64,000 nucleotides of DNA. Source: Parasponia andersonii. Its lineage: Eukaryota > Streptophyta > Magnoliopsida > Rosales > Cannabaceae. The stretch covers positions 813,794-877,793 of the forward strand of contig JXTB01000041.1 of assembly GCA_002914805.1 (NCBI GenBank), given 5' to 3'. The notes below the pieces were generated by a model, which was given only the letters and a program-made list of their open reading frames with translations, was not told the DNA's origin and did not search any database. A program made the position numbers and the translations under genes. This document shows positions 47,298 through 60,037 of the stretch, one piece after another (position 1 is the first letter of the stretch; every line of letters starts with the position of its first letter).

Positions 47298-48931
47298 GTT
47301 GGAAACTACATTGACGGACAAGGATTTAAAGATGTATAGCGTATATCACACGGACACGGTAGACTAAATATATAAAATAACAAAATAAATTCCTTCAAAA
47401 AAAAAAAATTCCAAAAGAATGCATTCATTATTTATTTATTTTTCTCTTTTAAATAGTACACTTTATTCCTTAATTTGAACTTTTCTTACATTTAAAAAAA
47501 AAAGTGTCTAAAATATCATTTAAAAGTAAGTTGTTGGCTAATCTGGCTATTAAAGTTGTACTTTATTCTCAATATTAGGTTGTCACGTTGTCGGGTAGAA
47601 CTTGGCTATTTTTCTTTTTCTTTTTCTTTTCTTTTGAAAATAATAACTTGGCTATTGAAATTCAGGTTTTGTTCTTTTTTTTTTTTAAAAAAAAAAAAGG
47701 GAAATTTAGGTTTTATTCTGAAAATTAAATTGTTGACTAATTTGGCTCATAAATAAATTATCCCAATTTTAATTTCACTTATCAAATTGTCAAGATTTGC
47801 GTAACTTAACACTTTGTAATATTTCTAGAATAATTATTGTTTAACATTAACTTCCATTATTCACTAATAGCAAAGTAGAGACATTTTGTAGTGCCAAAAG
47901 GGGAAACTCAAACCCGTTGGTTTGTTTTTTTTTTTTTTATGAAAAAGGGAGATCATGTAACATTTACAAATATCCGTAACAATGACAAAAAAAAGTTTTT
48001 TTGATAAAAATAATAACAACTCAAAGAAATTATTTGATAACTCAAAAACGAAGTTTTATCCATAAGTTATTGCCAAGGAAATATTAAATCGCTCAAATTA
48101 TTTTTTTATTTCTTCTGAAACTTTCGGAACTAATCAGTCTCATGTATTTATGCAAATCTTAATTCTAATCATGCAACAAATGTTGCAAAACAAAAAGTGA
48201 AGATGAAATAATGGTCTCCTTTGAACAAATACATATTCATTTCATTAGCACACTGAATCCTAGAATTTGGTATTCTATATTATTACATAATGTTATTTTC
48301 AAACAAAAATATGCAAATATTATTTTGAGGGACAAAATACTTATTAAGGGAATTAAAACTACTAAGAAAAAGCATAATAAATATTGAAAAATGAAAAAAG
48401 TTGATAATGCTTTTCCTTTTCCACCTACCAATCTGGCAATACTTTCCTTACCTCACAAATTTTCGTTCGCCATAATTAAATTAAGTACCCAAAAGTTATA
48501 TGTCCTAAAAACAATCCCCCAAAAAAAAAAAAATTGATTAGAAGTGACTCAAACGACGTCGTTTTCAACGTCTAAATATTTCAGAATATTCAACAATATA
48601 TCTGACATCACAGGTGAGAGAGTAAAGTAGGGAGCAAATATATAGGGAGGCTTAGGCTGTGGCTTTAACTCAGTGGTAAAATCTCTCAGCTGACACTCTG
48701 CAACTTCTATATTTTTCCTTTTGTCATTCATTCTAGGGTTTTCAGGATTCTCCCCAACTTTCCCGAGAAACAAACACCCCCGAGAAGGAAGACGACGACA
48801 ACAACTCTTTTGCAAAATCAGAGAACGAAAACTTGTAAAGGAACCAAGATCCGCGAACCGTTTCACTTTAATTTCTAGAGAAAACAAAGCGAAAATCAGA
48901 AAAGCCCCCCTTTTCTCTACCTCGAATTGCC
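47298..48931. other. Intergenic / RCF3 promoter region
   Basis: AT-rich with several homopolymer runs. AAACGACGTCGTTTTCAA at about 48550 contains the palindrome ACGACGTCGT, including the bZIP-type core GACGTC, about 0.5 kb upstream of the RCF3 start. No gene is recognised. The minus-strand frame at 48549-48887 overlaps the RCF3 leader and has no known domain. Confidence 0.5.
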
Positions 48932-48964
48932 ATGGCTACAATGCTTGATATGGGACACTGTTGA
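48932..48964 (+). promoter_or_regulatory. uORF in the RCF3 leader
   Basis: ATGGCTACAATGCTTGATAT... encodes ten residues (MATMLDMGHC) and stops at 48962-48964, 80 bases before the main ATG. The context CCATGG is favourable for initiation, so it could reduce translation of RCF3. Whether the leader includes it, or is spliced, is not known. Confidence 0.4.
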
Positions 48965-49044
48965 AAGGGTCTCAGCTTCGCTTTTGCACATTTCGTGAGA
49001 AACCCTTGATTTGAAAGATTGTGTTATAGATATAGATATAATAC

Positions 49045-52000
49045 ATGGAGAGGTCTAGATCTAAGAGGAACTACTACTATGAACAAGACTATGACTCTGA
49101 GACTGTTGTTAGGACCAGACCCAGGTACAACCACCATTACGGGAACAATAACCATCGCCACCGTGGTAACGGCGGCGGCGGCGGCGGAGGTGGAGGTGGA
49201 GGTGGAGGTGGAGGAGGACGGCCCTCCAAGCCGCCTCAGCAAGACCAATCTCTTTCGGTGACCACCACTTACCGTATCCTTTGTCACGACATGAAGGCCG
49301 GTGGGGTAATCGGCAAGTCCGGGAGCATCATAAAGTCGATTAGGCAACACACCGGCGCGTGGATCAACGTGCACGAGCTGATGCCCGGCGATGAGGAACG
49401 AATCATTGAGATTTCCGACACGCGGCGGCGAGACCCGGAAGGCCGAATGCCGGCCTTTTCGCCTGCCCAGGAGGCCCTCTTTTTGATCCATGAGAGGATT
49501 CTAGAGAGTGATGCGGCTGGGTTTGGTGGTGGTGGTGGCGGTGGCGGAGAGGAGGAGGACTACGGTGGGGTTAGAGGTGGTGGAAACCGGGTGGCGACGA
49601 GGCTCGTCGTGTCGAGAATGCATGTGGGGTGTTTGCTTGGGAAGGGAGGGAAGATAATTGAGCAAATGAGGATTGAGACTAAGACCCAGATTAGGATTTT
49701 GCCTAGAGACAATAATCTGCCTCGCTGCGTTTCAATGTCGGAGGAGATTGTTCAGGTTTTTTGAACCAACTTACAGCTATAATTGGTTCTGAATCTTGTG
49801 TTGCATGTCACATATTTTGAGCGTTTGAGTTGTATCTGATCTTTTAAGTTAGTGATGCTGGCAACTGTGGTCGCGGAGAGCTAAATTAATACTTTAAAGC
49901 ATGCAGTTAGAGTATCCACATTCTTTATATTCGATACTGAGACCAAAATAAGATAATTACTTAGCTGCTTAATATGGTTACCTGGACTCATAAGCGAGTC
50001 GTTACTATCATTATAAGCCTGCCTGAGCGGATTGTTTCATTTGGGCTTTTGTTTCTTATTTCATGGCTGTTTTAATTGGTGGACTATGTGAGGAGGAGAT
50101 TGAGCTTTATTTCTTACCGAGAGTAAGTGCAATAGAACTTTTGCAGAGAATCCGCATAAATGAAGTTTTCATTTACTGCTTATTCTATTTGAAGCTGCTG
50201 TTACCTGGTAAAGAAAGGTAGCAAAGTGCTTTATATTCAACTAAGACGAAGCGGCGCTGGTTTGTGTTTATTTTATTGCTTACAGGGTCTGCTTTCGGTT
50301 CTTAGATCGTCATTGACGTTTACGTATTAGGTTTTGATATTTGGTCATATGTCAGTTAGGAATATCTCTGTGTAGTTTAATTTACGGATATCTAAATTGC
50401 TTGTTAGATGGCTGTCATTCAATAGGAGCAACTCCAAACATCAACTGGAGTTATCTGAATTACCACGTTAAGTTTTGTATTATTTTGTTGGGTCTGTATG
50501 AGCAAATTATACTTAATTAATATAATGCAAAGTATATAGTGTTAAACACCTTTTGATGACGTCCACGAATTTTTTTCTAACCCTATTAAACAAAGTATGA
50601 AACATTCCAAATCATAATATTTCTTACATTCCTGCAGGTTGTAGGTGATGTAAATGCTGTAAAGAAGGCAGTAGCAATAATTTCATCGCGCTTGAGGGAG
50701 AGTCAGCATCGCGACCGCAGTAATTTCCATGGGCGATTACATTCACCAGAACGTTTCTTCCCGCCTGATGATGATTTCGTTCCTCACATGAACAATGCTG
50801 GACGCCGGTCAGCTATGGATGGAGCTGGTTTCGGATCTCGATTACCTGCCTCCAATAACAGAGGCAACAGTTATGGCTCACGGTCATTAGGCTTTACGAA
50901 TGAGCCTGGGTCTGCTCCAATGGCTGACAATATGCAGCAACCCGTTTATGGTGAGGACCTTGTGTTTCGTATACTTTGCCCAGTCAACAAGGTTGATAGT
51001 GTTGTTGGAGAGTCCAATGGGATTATAGACCTGCTTCAAAACGAAATTGGCGTTGATGTTAAAGTTACCGATCCTGTGGCTGGTTCAGATGAACAGATAA
51101 TTATCATTTCTTCTGAGGAGGTACCTTATAATTTTCTGTCATTAGATATGTGATGAAAGTTGTTTTCACAATTGTGGTAGCCCATTCTCAACTGTCCTTT
51201 TATTTGAAGTGAAGAAAGCTTCATTCTTTCTCAGTTCTAACCAGAATTTTGATGCATATGTGAGTATAGGGCCCTGATGATGAGCTGTTTCCAGCTCAGG
51301 AAGCTTTGTTGCATATCCAAACTCGCATTCTTGATCTTGTACCTGACAAAGATAACATTGTCACTACTAGACTACTTGTCCCATCTAGTGATGTTGGATG
51401 TTTAGAGGGAAGAGATGGATCATTATCAGAAATAAGAAGGTTAACTGGTGCCAATATACAAATTTTACCAAGAGACGAGCTTCCTACATATATATCTGGA
51501 AGTGATGAACTTATACAGGTTTGTATTACAACTATTAATTTCTAGAAATTTATGGTATCATAGTTGCCTGGTCTATTTTAACTAACTTTGTTATTCCCAT
51601 GCTAAGAGCTTTCTTTTTCATACATGATAAAGTCTGTCCCTATCTTAATTTCTATGAATGAGGGCCTTACAGTTCAGATTACAATATATTTCTGATCTCT
51701 GCAAGGTTAACTTACAAAGAGCTTGTATCATTTACAGATAGTAGGGGAGATAAAAGCAGCTCGAAATGCTCTTGTTGAGATGACATCCAGACTCCGAAGT
51801 TACTTATACAGGGAGTTCTTTCAAAAGGATTCAACACCACCTTCTCTCTCTGCATCTGGTTCTTTTGGTAGTGCTTTGGGACTGGAGAGCTCTTCACCTG
51901 GTAGAACTCCAGTTCGCGATAATCATACAGCAAGTGATCCTCCTATAGCTACTTACCAGAATGCACAATCTGTGGTAACAGCACAGGCATTGAAGGTATT

Positions 52001-52943
52001 TTTCTTTTGTGGAGACAACAATCAATTATTGTTGTTGCTACTCTCTTTTAGCTGTCTTTTTCTCTGTCCAAAAGAAAAAATTAAAATCATAGATGTTTTC
52101 TTCTTCTCCTCCTTGACGATTTCATATTATTTATAGATAGCAATACTTCTCAGAAAGGCTTCTTTCCTTTGTTCTTTTGTCTTTTGAAGCGCTCTAATGT
52201 GGTTTCAATTGATTGCACATTTTTTCCACATTGGACAGTTATGTATTGAGAACTTGAGTCCTTCTTTTGTAGGAGACTGGAGGTGTTGGTACTGAAACAA
52301 CAAAGCAGAATGAGAGTGATCGGCGTGATGATGTTCCTAGTAGTTTGAATAGGTACTGAATAAATCTTGATTTCGATTATATTTGGGCCTTCTATCGCAT
52401 ATGGCTTGTGGCGCTTGTTTCCAATCAATAACATCTCATTTGTAATCGTATGGTCTATCTCAATTATGCTGTATTTTTTTGTCTCTATCAGAATTGCTGT
52501 GCCACTTGTCACTAGGAGTACAATTGAAGTCATCATACCGGAGCCTGCTGTTCGCAAGCTCATAACCAAATCGAAAAACAAGCTTGCAATGATTAGTGAG
52601 GTCATTATACCAACCCTTCTAGTCATTAACGTTCAGTTTTTTCCATGTTTAGCTTTCGAGTAATTGTCTTCTGACCTGTATATTTCATCGAACAGTTATC
52701 GGGAGCCAATGTAACTCTGTTAGAAGATAGACCAGAGTTGACTCAAAAGGTCATTCAAATATCAGGTGCTCCTGAACAAGTTGAGAGAGCCCAGAGCTTG
52801 ATCCAAGGCTTTATCTTAAGCAGTAGGCCTCTCTTTCTTGGGTTTTTCCAGAATTGATCTTGGATTTTTTCCCCTCTTAAGTTGACATGGATGATGATAT
52901 AACCCTTCTTTTCCCTTTGGCAGCACAAGAAGATGGCCCGTAA
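49045..52943 (+). CDS. RCF3: KH-domain RNA-binding protein RCF3/HOS5/SHI1
   Basis: A nuclear RNA-binding protein that in Arabidopsis works with the CTD phosphatase CPL1 in co-transcriptional processing and stress-gene control. Eight exons: 49045-49755, 50638-51120, 51270-51518, 51738-51995, 52273-52352, 52492-52600, 52696-52822 and 52924-52943, all GT-AG and in phase, 678 residues (Arabidopsis about 650). It starts MERSRSKRNYYYEQDYD, followed by a long Gly run encoded by GGN repeats (about 49170-49218). Five KH modules: GGVIGKSGSIIK, GCLLGKGGKIIEQM, VVGESNGIIDLL, CLEGRDGSLSEI and KLAMISELSGANVTLLED. KH1 and KH2 keep a GKxG loop; KH3 to KH5 have altered loops. The tail FILSTQEDGP matches the orthologue. 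It is followed by L9 and the TPR gene, as at At5g53060-53080. Confidence 0.93.
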
Positions 52944-54611
52944 ATCGATGAGGAGTCGTTTTCAAAACTGCAAGTTGGAGCAAGCATTGGCGGTAGGATT
53001 ATATGCATTCAGTTTTAGCTTCTAGCATGTTTTTCTTAAGAAGGAAGGAGATTTTGCTCCATTGGTTGTTACTTGTTAAGCAGATAATAGTTTATAGCAG
53101 AAATCCACATGTATGTAAATATGTTGTCAAGGCTGTCATTTCTGTTTGCTGCAATGTTCATTTTTCCTGTGTATCTATCTACAACACTATCCAGAGTGGT
53201 AGTTTTATATATATATTTATATATATATATATATATTTGCTAGTTTTGTTCCGTTGATCATACTTTTACCTAGCAGCAGTTCTGTCCATTCTTCAGATGG
53301 CGGCTTTGGGTTCTTGTTGGACCTTATGGTTGGATCAGGGCCCGTTATTGATTGGCCCAATTTGTTAATGGTCTAAGGCCTGACCTGGCTTCCTCTGATT
53401 AATACCAAACATACAGTGATTATTGGTTTTTGAGAAGCAAAATCATTTTTCTTTCCCCACCTTTCCTGAGAAAAATCATATGATCTGTGTATTTGACCAG
53501 CACGTAAGTTTAAAACTGGCGTTTCAACTTCATTCTTGTGACGTGGTTATACATTATTTCAAATCTAAGACGCCATAAAGCATCGTCCTAAGTACTAACT
53601 GTGACAGTGATCAGTCGCAAATCCGCAACCACACTTCCTCCAATCTGGGAGGGTCTTGACTCTAGAGAGCTTGAAGTAACTCCCAAAAGGGTACTTCAAT
53701 TTTTTTCCAAAGAAAAGGGGGATAATTGCACAAAAGTATTCTGACTTTTGACTTTTTGCAAAAACTAACCTGCATTTTTATTTCAGTAAATTAATACTTA
53801 AATATTTAAAATTTCTGCACAAATGTTACTGATAAATTTTTTTTTGGTTGCTTATGATACACATTTGCAGAAATTTTAAGTTGTCATCAATAACATAAGT
53901 TGTCATCATTTATTCCTTTTTAAAAAAATTTGTTAAATATTTTACAAAAAATGAACTATAACGGAACTTTTTCAAAGCTTGAGATCCTAATACTAAATAT
54001 TTTTGAGCTTGAACTGAAACTTAACACAATAACCGGGCATTAGAGTTAATATAGTAATGATCCTTAAACTATACTCATTGTATCAATTTGTTCATGTTAT
54101 TGTTACAGCAATGACTCGTCTGTCACAAATTTTTAGTTTTTTAACAAAAAATAATTACAGACAAAGCATATAATTGAGCATTATTTATTTCTACGAGTCA
54201 GAATCACATTTTTAGGTATAATTATTAAACTATACGCTTTGCACATAACTCAACTATGCACTTTGCACATAACTCGTTTTTGTTAAAAATTTAACAGTTT
54301 ATGAAAAAATTGCCATTACTATAATAATTATATAAGTGTTAGTAGTATACTGTGTAAAATAAAAATTTAAAATCTCATTACTGATCATAATCATCAAATC
54401 TTGTGTTTTGTAGTGACTTATTTCTGTTAAATATTTAACATTTTTTGATAAAAATGATCATTAATACAATTATTATATAAATTCAGGATCAAAACTATGT
54501 AAGTTGAAAATTAAATTCAAAGAACAGAGTGATAGAACAGATATAATTCAGGCTATTGATATCATTAATCAAAAGCAGAAAAATCTTCAAAATTTAGGAG
54601 GAGATTATACA
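52944..54611. other. RCF3 3' flank and intergenic DNA
   Basis: The first few hundred bases are probable 3' UTR. (TA)n lies at about 53208-53236. 53700-54480 is AT-rich and non-coding, with some repeated phrases (TTTGCACATAACTC twice near 54240-54270; TTGTTAAATATTT / CTGTTAAATATTTAAC). No gene is recognised. Confidence 0.5.
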
Positions 54612-56526
54612 TGTAAAAACCCGGATTTTTTGAACGGAAATTTGGATATTTTACCAATTTTCGGGTATTATATTGGGTGAATTAATTTATAAAAATTTGG
54701 TACAGAATGACTAAATTGCAAATTTTGGTTGACTAATTTGAAAAGTATTTGAAAAATTAGAGACTGTTGTGCAATTTTTAAAAATTGCACAGCCCCGTAA
54801 GACAGGGTCATGTGACCCTGTCATTTTCTCACCCTCTCTCTCTCTCCCGTCGACTTTCTCTCCCTCACTCTCGGTTTCTCTTACCCGAAGGAGAAGGATC
54901 GCCGCGGAAGCTGCCTCCCACCATCGTCTGCCCGAGCAGCCCACCGGCAGAGTTCCCCTGTGCCACATCAAGCCGACGCCGACCAGCTGTCGTCACCGGA
55001 GAAGAGGAAGTGAGCCATTTCAGATTTTTCATTGCCGACGACGATTCCGACCACCATTTGACCTCTAACCGGGCTCGTTGGATTCGTCTCGTCGAGAGGA
55101 AACTCAAGGTATATATCTTAACACCATGCTGCCCGAATCAAAAGTTGCCCTTTTTTGAATATTTTTAGCTTGAGTTTACTTTTTAATCCGGTCGTTGGAT
55201 TGTGGCTTTGTTGTCATTTTTGGATTGTACTCCGAAAATGGGGAAGTTTAATATATATATATATATATATTGCCTATGTTTGGTGATCGACACGAAAATC
55301 GAAATCAGACGGCTAAGATTTTGCCTCGATTTGCATACTACCAGTTCAGTGGCTATTTTGGGTGCTAGAAATTCAGTGAAGAAATCTGTTTGTGGATTTG
55401 AAGCTCCGTTGAAAAGTTGGATTTTCACCAAGGGACGATCGAAGACTTGAAATTGGTTCCTAACCCTCCAGACAATTGTCAATAATGCCTTGAGGATTCA
55501 ATAGTGTGGTATTGCTATTCTTGTGAAGTAGGGATTCGGTTACCTTAGTTTTATACTATTTTTGAATAAAACTTATTTTCTGCAATATATAAGAACAAAT
55601 GTGGTTTTTGAATTTCTTGAACATATGTAATGGATTGTAATGGTATGATATACATATATACTGTATTGCTCCGTAGATTTTCTAAGTGAAGATTATTTTG
55701 GGTATATAAAAAATAGGGCTATTGTGCTCCCCGTTTTCCTATAAAAATCTAATATACCTATTTTATTGAAAAACCAGAGCACAATTATTTTCACACTTCA
55801 GTTCTGTGTTACACGTTATAGGATCATACATGAGTACCGTGTTAGCATCGTGAGTTTACAGTATGGTGCTGCGTGCCCCACTGTCAGTGTAGAGTCCGTA
55901 AACCTGGCGGGATTTTGTTACTTCTGATTACTTCTCCATTTGGTAGGCGTAGGCAATTCGGTTGCTCCTCCAGGTTTGGTATGCAACACATGAGTGTCTC
56001 ATTCGGGTGTGGGCTTAGGTGTCAGGTTGGCTATTAGGTACACTTAGTACCATCATCGTGGGTTTCCACAAATGAGAGGATGTGAGCTCATGGGTATGGG
56101 TTAATTTGTATCATATACATCCGAATTGAATGGTTTTTAGTATACTGATTTGTTTATATATATACACGACGATTTCCGGTTTTGAATTATCATATATGTA
56201 TGTATTGGATTTAAACTAACCATATAGGAGCTTTCCATCACTAAAATGTTTTTCGATCGAGGTAACTATTTTTCCTATTGGGCATTTTAATCTCACTCAA
56301 TTCTTCAGGTGGTGTCCAGAGCAATTTTGGAGATCAAGAGGAGTAAGAGGCCATTCAGATTGTAGTTCGTTATCTTGGTAATGCTTGAAGCATGTTGTTG
56401 TGGTGTTTGGACTGTTTGAGTTTTGTTTTGGTATTGAACCAAGATTATTACTTTCCATTTTTGTCTGTGAACTCATGTTGCCATTCTGATGTTTGTTCTG
56501 ACGTGGATGATGATGATGATTGAACA
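54612..56526 (+). mobile_element. Probable solo LTR or LTR remnant
   Basis: The left edge reads TGTAAAAACCCGGATTTTTT, like the TGTAACACCCGGA start of plant chromovirus LTRs. A GC-richer leader-like block (about 54790-55110, CTCTCTCCCGTCGACTTTCT) and a region with GTAGAGTCCGTAAACCTGG (about 55890) are of the kind seen in long gypsy LTRs. Reading frames of 100-127 codons within the GC-rich block have no recognised domain. The right end is uncertain; TGATTGAACA at about 56526 is one option. No target duplication or coding domains were found. Confidence 0.4.
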
Positions 56527-57545
56527 TATATTGAATTTACGTTTTTTTTAGTATTTCTTCGATCTATGTTTAATGATGTATACGAACTATAGGTAAGGTT
56601 CACATGATGGAATTCCAAATATTTTATCTTAAATAAATTGTTTTATAAAACTAAAACTTTTTAGATGTTTTTTAAATAAATCAAAGAATTTCTCATTCTT
56701 GCGAAATTTTCATTCTGTTACTAACCCAAATTTTGAGTTGCTCAATATAGCTTGTAGAATATATATATATATATATATGTATATATACTATATATATAAA
56801 AAAAATTTGAGTTGCTCAAATGAATATTTAGTATGCATATTTTTTTATTGTAAAAAATAAAAGAGAGAAAGAGCATTAATGATGCACGTTTTTTCATACA
56901 CTTCATTATAGCCATTGAATCACCATTAGATGATGATCTAACGGCTAAAAGAAAAATACCTATCCATAGGAAAAAAAAATACCTATTGGATTGGCAACCT
57001 ATATATATATATATATAAAAAGGTACTAAAAATTTATCATAAATATTTTTTTTTATAGTAGAAAGAAGGAGAGAGAAATATCATGATGTGCATTTTTTCA
57101 TAAATCTCTTTGTAGTTGTTAAATCCGATGATCCACGATTAAAAAAAATTCATAATCATAATCATGAGTAAAAGAATATATATCTACTAGATCGACTATA
57201 TATTTATATATATTATTTTTAATTACAGTTCGGGTAAATTTTAGCCCAAAAATTTAAAATTGGAGATTTTATTTCAGGGGCCTTCCGGTAATTTAATGCC
57301 AACTAATCCTTTTCCCTCTTTCTTCCTCTACCAGTCCCCACGACTGTAATTTCTGCTCCCTCGCTCACGCAAAACCCTAAACCCCCTTTCATTCCTTCTC
57401 CTTGGCCCCCATAGCCAGAGTACATTCTTCTTTTTTCTTTTGTTCTTATTTGTTTCTGAAAAATTTTTCTATTGATTTTTTTGGTATCCGAAATCTGATC
57501 CTTTTTTTTTTTCCCCCCTCTTTTTATAATCAGAATAAGGTTCGA
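56527..57545. other. Intergenic with two AT-rich MITE-like repeats
   Basis: About 56829-56985 and 57010-57175 are relatives in tandem of the AT-rich repeat seen at 930-1112 (TTTTTTATTGTAAAAAATAAAA, GATGCACGTTTTTTCATA, ATTAGATGATGAT). Each is preceded by (TA)n. The last ~230 bp before 57546 are the pyrimidine-rich leader of the L9 gene. Confidence 0.5.
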
Positions 57546-59084
57546 ATGGCTTACATACAAAATGGTAGAAATGCAGTGCTGAAGATTATAAAGGAGACGA
57601 ACCTCCATAGCTGTGACCGGATGATGAACCCTCTTCTCTATGCTTCTCAAGGAGTTCGACACAGGAAGTTGGAAGTTATACTAACCACAGTGAGTAAATT
57701 GATATGTAAGATTAATTTTGTTCAATTCCCTTTCTTTCTTTTCCTTTTTTTTTTCCCCAAATTTTTAAAATTATTTTCGTAATTATTTTGCTTTAACTGG
57801 CAAATGGGGAGTTTTGCTTGAAGGGTTTTAATGGGTTTTTGATTATCAGAACATAGAAAAGCTAGGCAAAGCGGGGGAGACAGTGAAGGTTGCTCCTGGG
57901 CATTTTCGCAACCACCTCATGCCCAAGTTGCTGGCCGTTCCTAATATCGACAAATATGCATTTCTTATCAGGGAGCAGCATAAGGTCCTCTCTTTTTTCT
58001 CATTTGAGAGATTTATATTCGATTTCGACCAGAAAAATTTTGAGTTTGGTGTGTGATTCTATTGTTTGGTTCAGTTAGTTACAATCTTTTAATTCTGTGC
58101 TTGTCACCTATGATGATTCAGATTTTCCCACCTGAGGAGGGAAACGAGGAGGTGAAGGTGGTTAAAGTATCTAAAGAAGATAAGATGAAAGAATATGAAA
58201 AGGCGGCGAAACGGCTGGATAATGCTCGATTGGTTTGTATCCTATCGCTTTCATTGTTCCCAATTGGATGATGTCTTTTCTTCTTTATATTGTTTCCGTT
58301 GCTATACATGTGTATGGAAACATGATTATCTTATTATGATCATTGCTATGGAAAATTGAGATAAAAGAAAGATTATAAAGGCATCAAAAACATAAAATTG
58401 TTCAGAATTTGAGGACATTTTCCTTTATTTTCATATTTTGCTAATGTATCAGAGTGGTGTTTTTAGTATGGTTTCCTTTTATTGAAGTGTGTCTGAAGCT
58501 ATGAGAAGCTGGTCGAGTCTCTGTTATAATGATACTCTAAAGGTGCGGCTTTGCATTCTAATGTTTGGACATCTAATCTCTATATCTTCTTATAGGTACT
58601 TCGGAGATTGATCAATGTTGAGAAGTTCCGCACTCGCTCGACGAAAGATGAGCCTATAGAATTGCGTTCACCAGTGACCAAAGATGAGCTTGTGACCGAG
58701 GTATTATTTTGCCCTTCATGTCGATTCCTTATAGGTGACTGAAAATTGGCAGATTGAAGTTTGGTTTTGAAGTTTCTTCATGCTGTGCTAGGATATGGCT
58801 TTTCAAATAATTGTTGGAGTGTAAATAGTCTTCAACCCTCAGAATGCTGCTTTTTCCTTTTTGTAAGTTGAGCATTTTGCCGTAATTTCAGATGTTCACG
58901 CGTTTTTGTATTGGTTTAGGTGGCAAGGCAACTTAGTGTGCAGATCTCTCCTGAAAACTTGCACCTGCCATCGTCTTTGTCAACTGTGGGTGAGTATGAG
59001 GTGCCATTGCGCTTTCCCAAGTCCATCCCTTTGCCTGCCGGCAAGATTAATTGGACCCTTAATGTTAAAGTCAGGACCAAATAA
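57546..59084 (+). CDS. Organellar large-subunit ribosomal protein bL9
   Basis: A structural protein of the bacterial-type large ribosomal subunit, most likely mitochondrial. Five exons: 57546-57689, 57850-57984, 58122-58232, 58596-58700 and 58920-59084, all phase 0, giving 219 residues. Residues 1-40 form a targeting-type extension. The L9 N-domain follows: VRHRKLEVILTTNIEKLGKA, GETVKVAPGHFRNHLMPKLL, with the RNHLMP motif that marks L9. A charged helix (EDKMKEYEKAAKRLDNARLV) joins it to the C-domain ending PAGKINWTLNVKVRTK. Length agrees with Arabidopsis At5g53070 as I remember it, which also sits next to RCF3. The ATG at 57546 is the first that keeps the presequence. Confidence 0.92.
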
Positions 59085-60037
59085 ACAAGGGTTGTTTGTA
59101 GGTGTCACTACAAGTTTATGTTGGATGACATTTTTGGCTTTTATGCTTTGGTATTTATTGTAGCAATAAAGTGAGATTCGAGTTTTCAATTTTCTTTCTT
59201 TGTGAATTGGGTTTTTGTTTTGATCATTTTTATTTTAGTAATTCTACCAACTTATCTTCCATAGCATTTGTAGACCAAATTCCTGTAGACCAAATTGAAA
59301 ACGTCTTGAATTTGGCTCTTTATGTAATATTAAGAAAATTAAAAAAAGAAAAGAGAGTATTATATTATTATTTTCTGTGAAATAATAACTTTTCATTAAA
59401 ATTGACTATTCTATTTTTGGCTTGTATACTTATTTGATCAATGTGTTAAAGACGCCAAAAACTTACAATAATTATATTTTATTATTTTCAACGTATTTTA
59501 TCTCAAAGTGAGACCATTTAAAATTGTGTGTTTGAAAGTATATCACATCATGCAAGCTTCTTGTGTACCTACTATTATAGCTCTTCTTATTTGGTTTTGC
59601 TAGTAAAGAATTGAATTGACTATGTCATTCATCTAAATTAGAACATCAATTGATTCACTCGCAGAACTTCGTCGTTTTTTATTCTGTTAAAAAAAAAAAA
59701 AATGAAGAAGAAGAAGAAGAAGAAGAAGAAAGAAGAATTGCTGCAGCGAAAATTTTTAATATAAATTAAAAGTAAAAAAATTCGCGCATTATGAATGGGC
59801 CCGAAGCTTGCTGTCTGGCTTATGGGCCAGAACTTAAAAGGGTACTGGGTCTAATTTCCGAGGCTCTGAGCCCATGGTGATGTAGCCTAAGCCCACCCGC
59901 CAAAACCCCGCGACTCGACCAGTTGAGCGTTACTGATAATCTTTGCTCCCCAGTCCCTAAGGCCGGTCTGCCACTACAGGGAGTAGATCATCCTTGAAAA
60001 ATCAACCGCCTTAACAACTCTCCATTTCCTCCCTCCA
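59085..60037. other. Intergenic between the L9 and TPR genes
   Basis: L9 3' flank, then AT-rich sequence. A (GAA)n microsatellite lies at about 59703-59735. Position 59790-60037 is less AT-rich, with GGGCCC-type motifs (ATGGGCCCGAAGC, TATGGGCCAGAAC) resembling the TCP/GGGCC elements of plant housekeeping promoters, just upstream of the TPR gene. Confidence 0.5.

Noticed and set aside
46608-47339. Long frames of about 230 residues on both strands
   Set aside because: They consist of N bases translated as X in the assembly gap.
48655-48710. tRNA-like TTTAACTCAGTGGTAAAA
   Set aside because: Only a box A-like piece. There is no box B and no cloverleaf, and it lies at the RCF3 leader.
54711-55168. 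Three overlapping frames of 80-127 codons with Pro/Ser/Arg-rich products
   Set aside because: They lie in a GC-rich, CT-rich LTR-like leader with no domain, and overlap on both strands.
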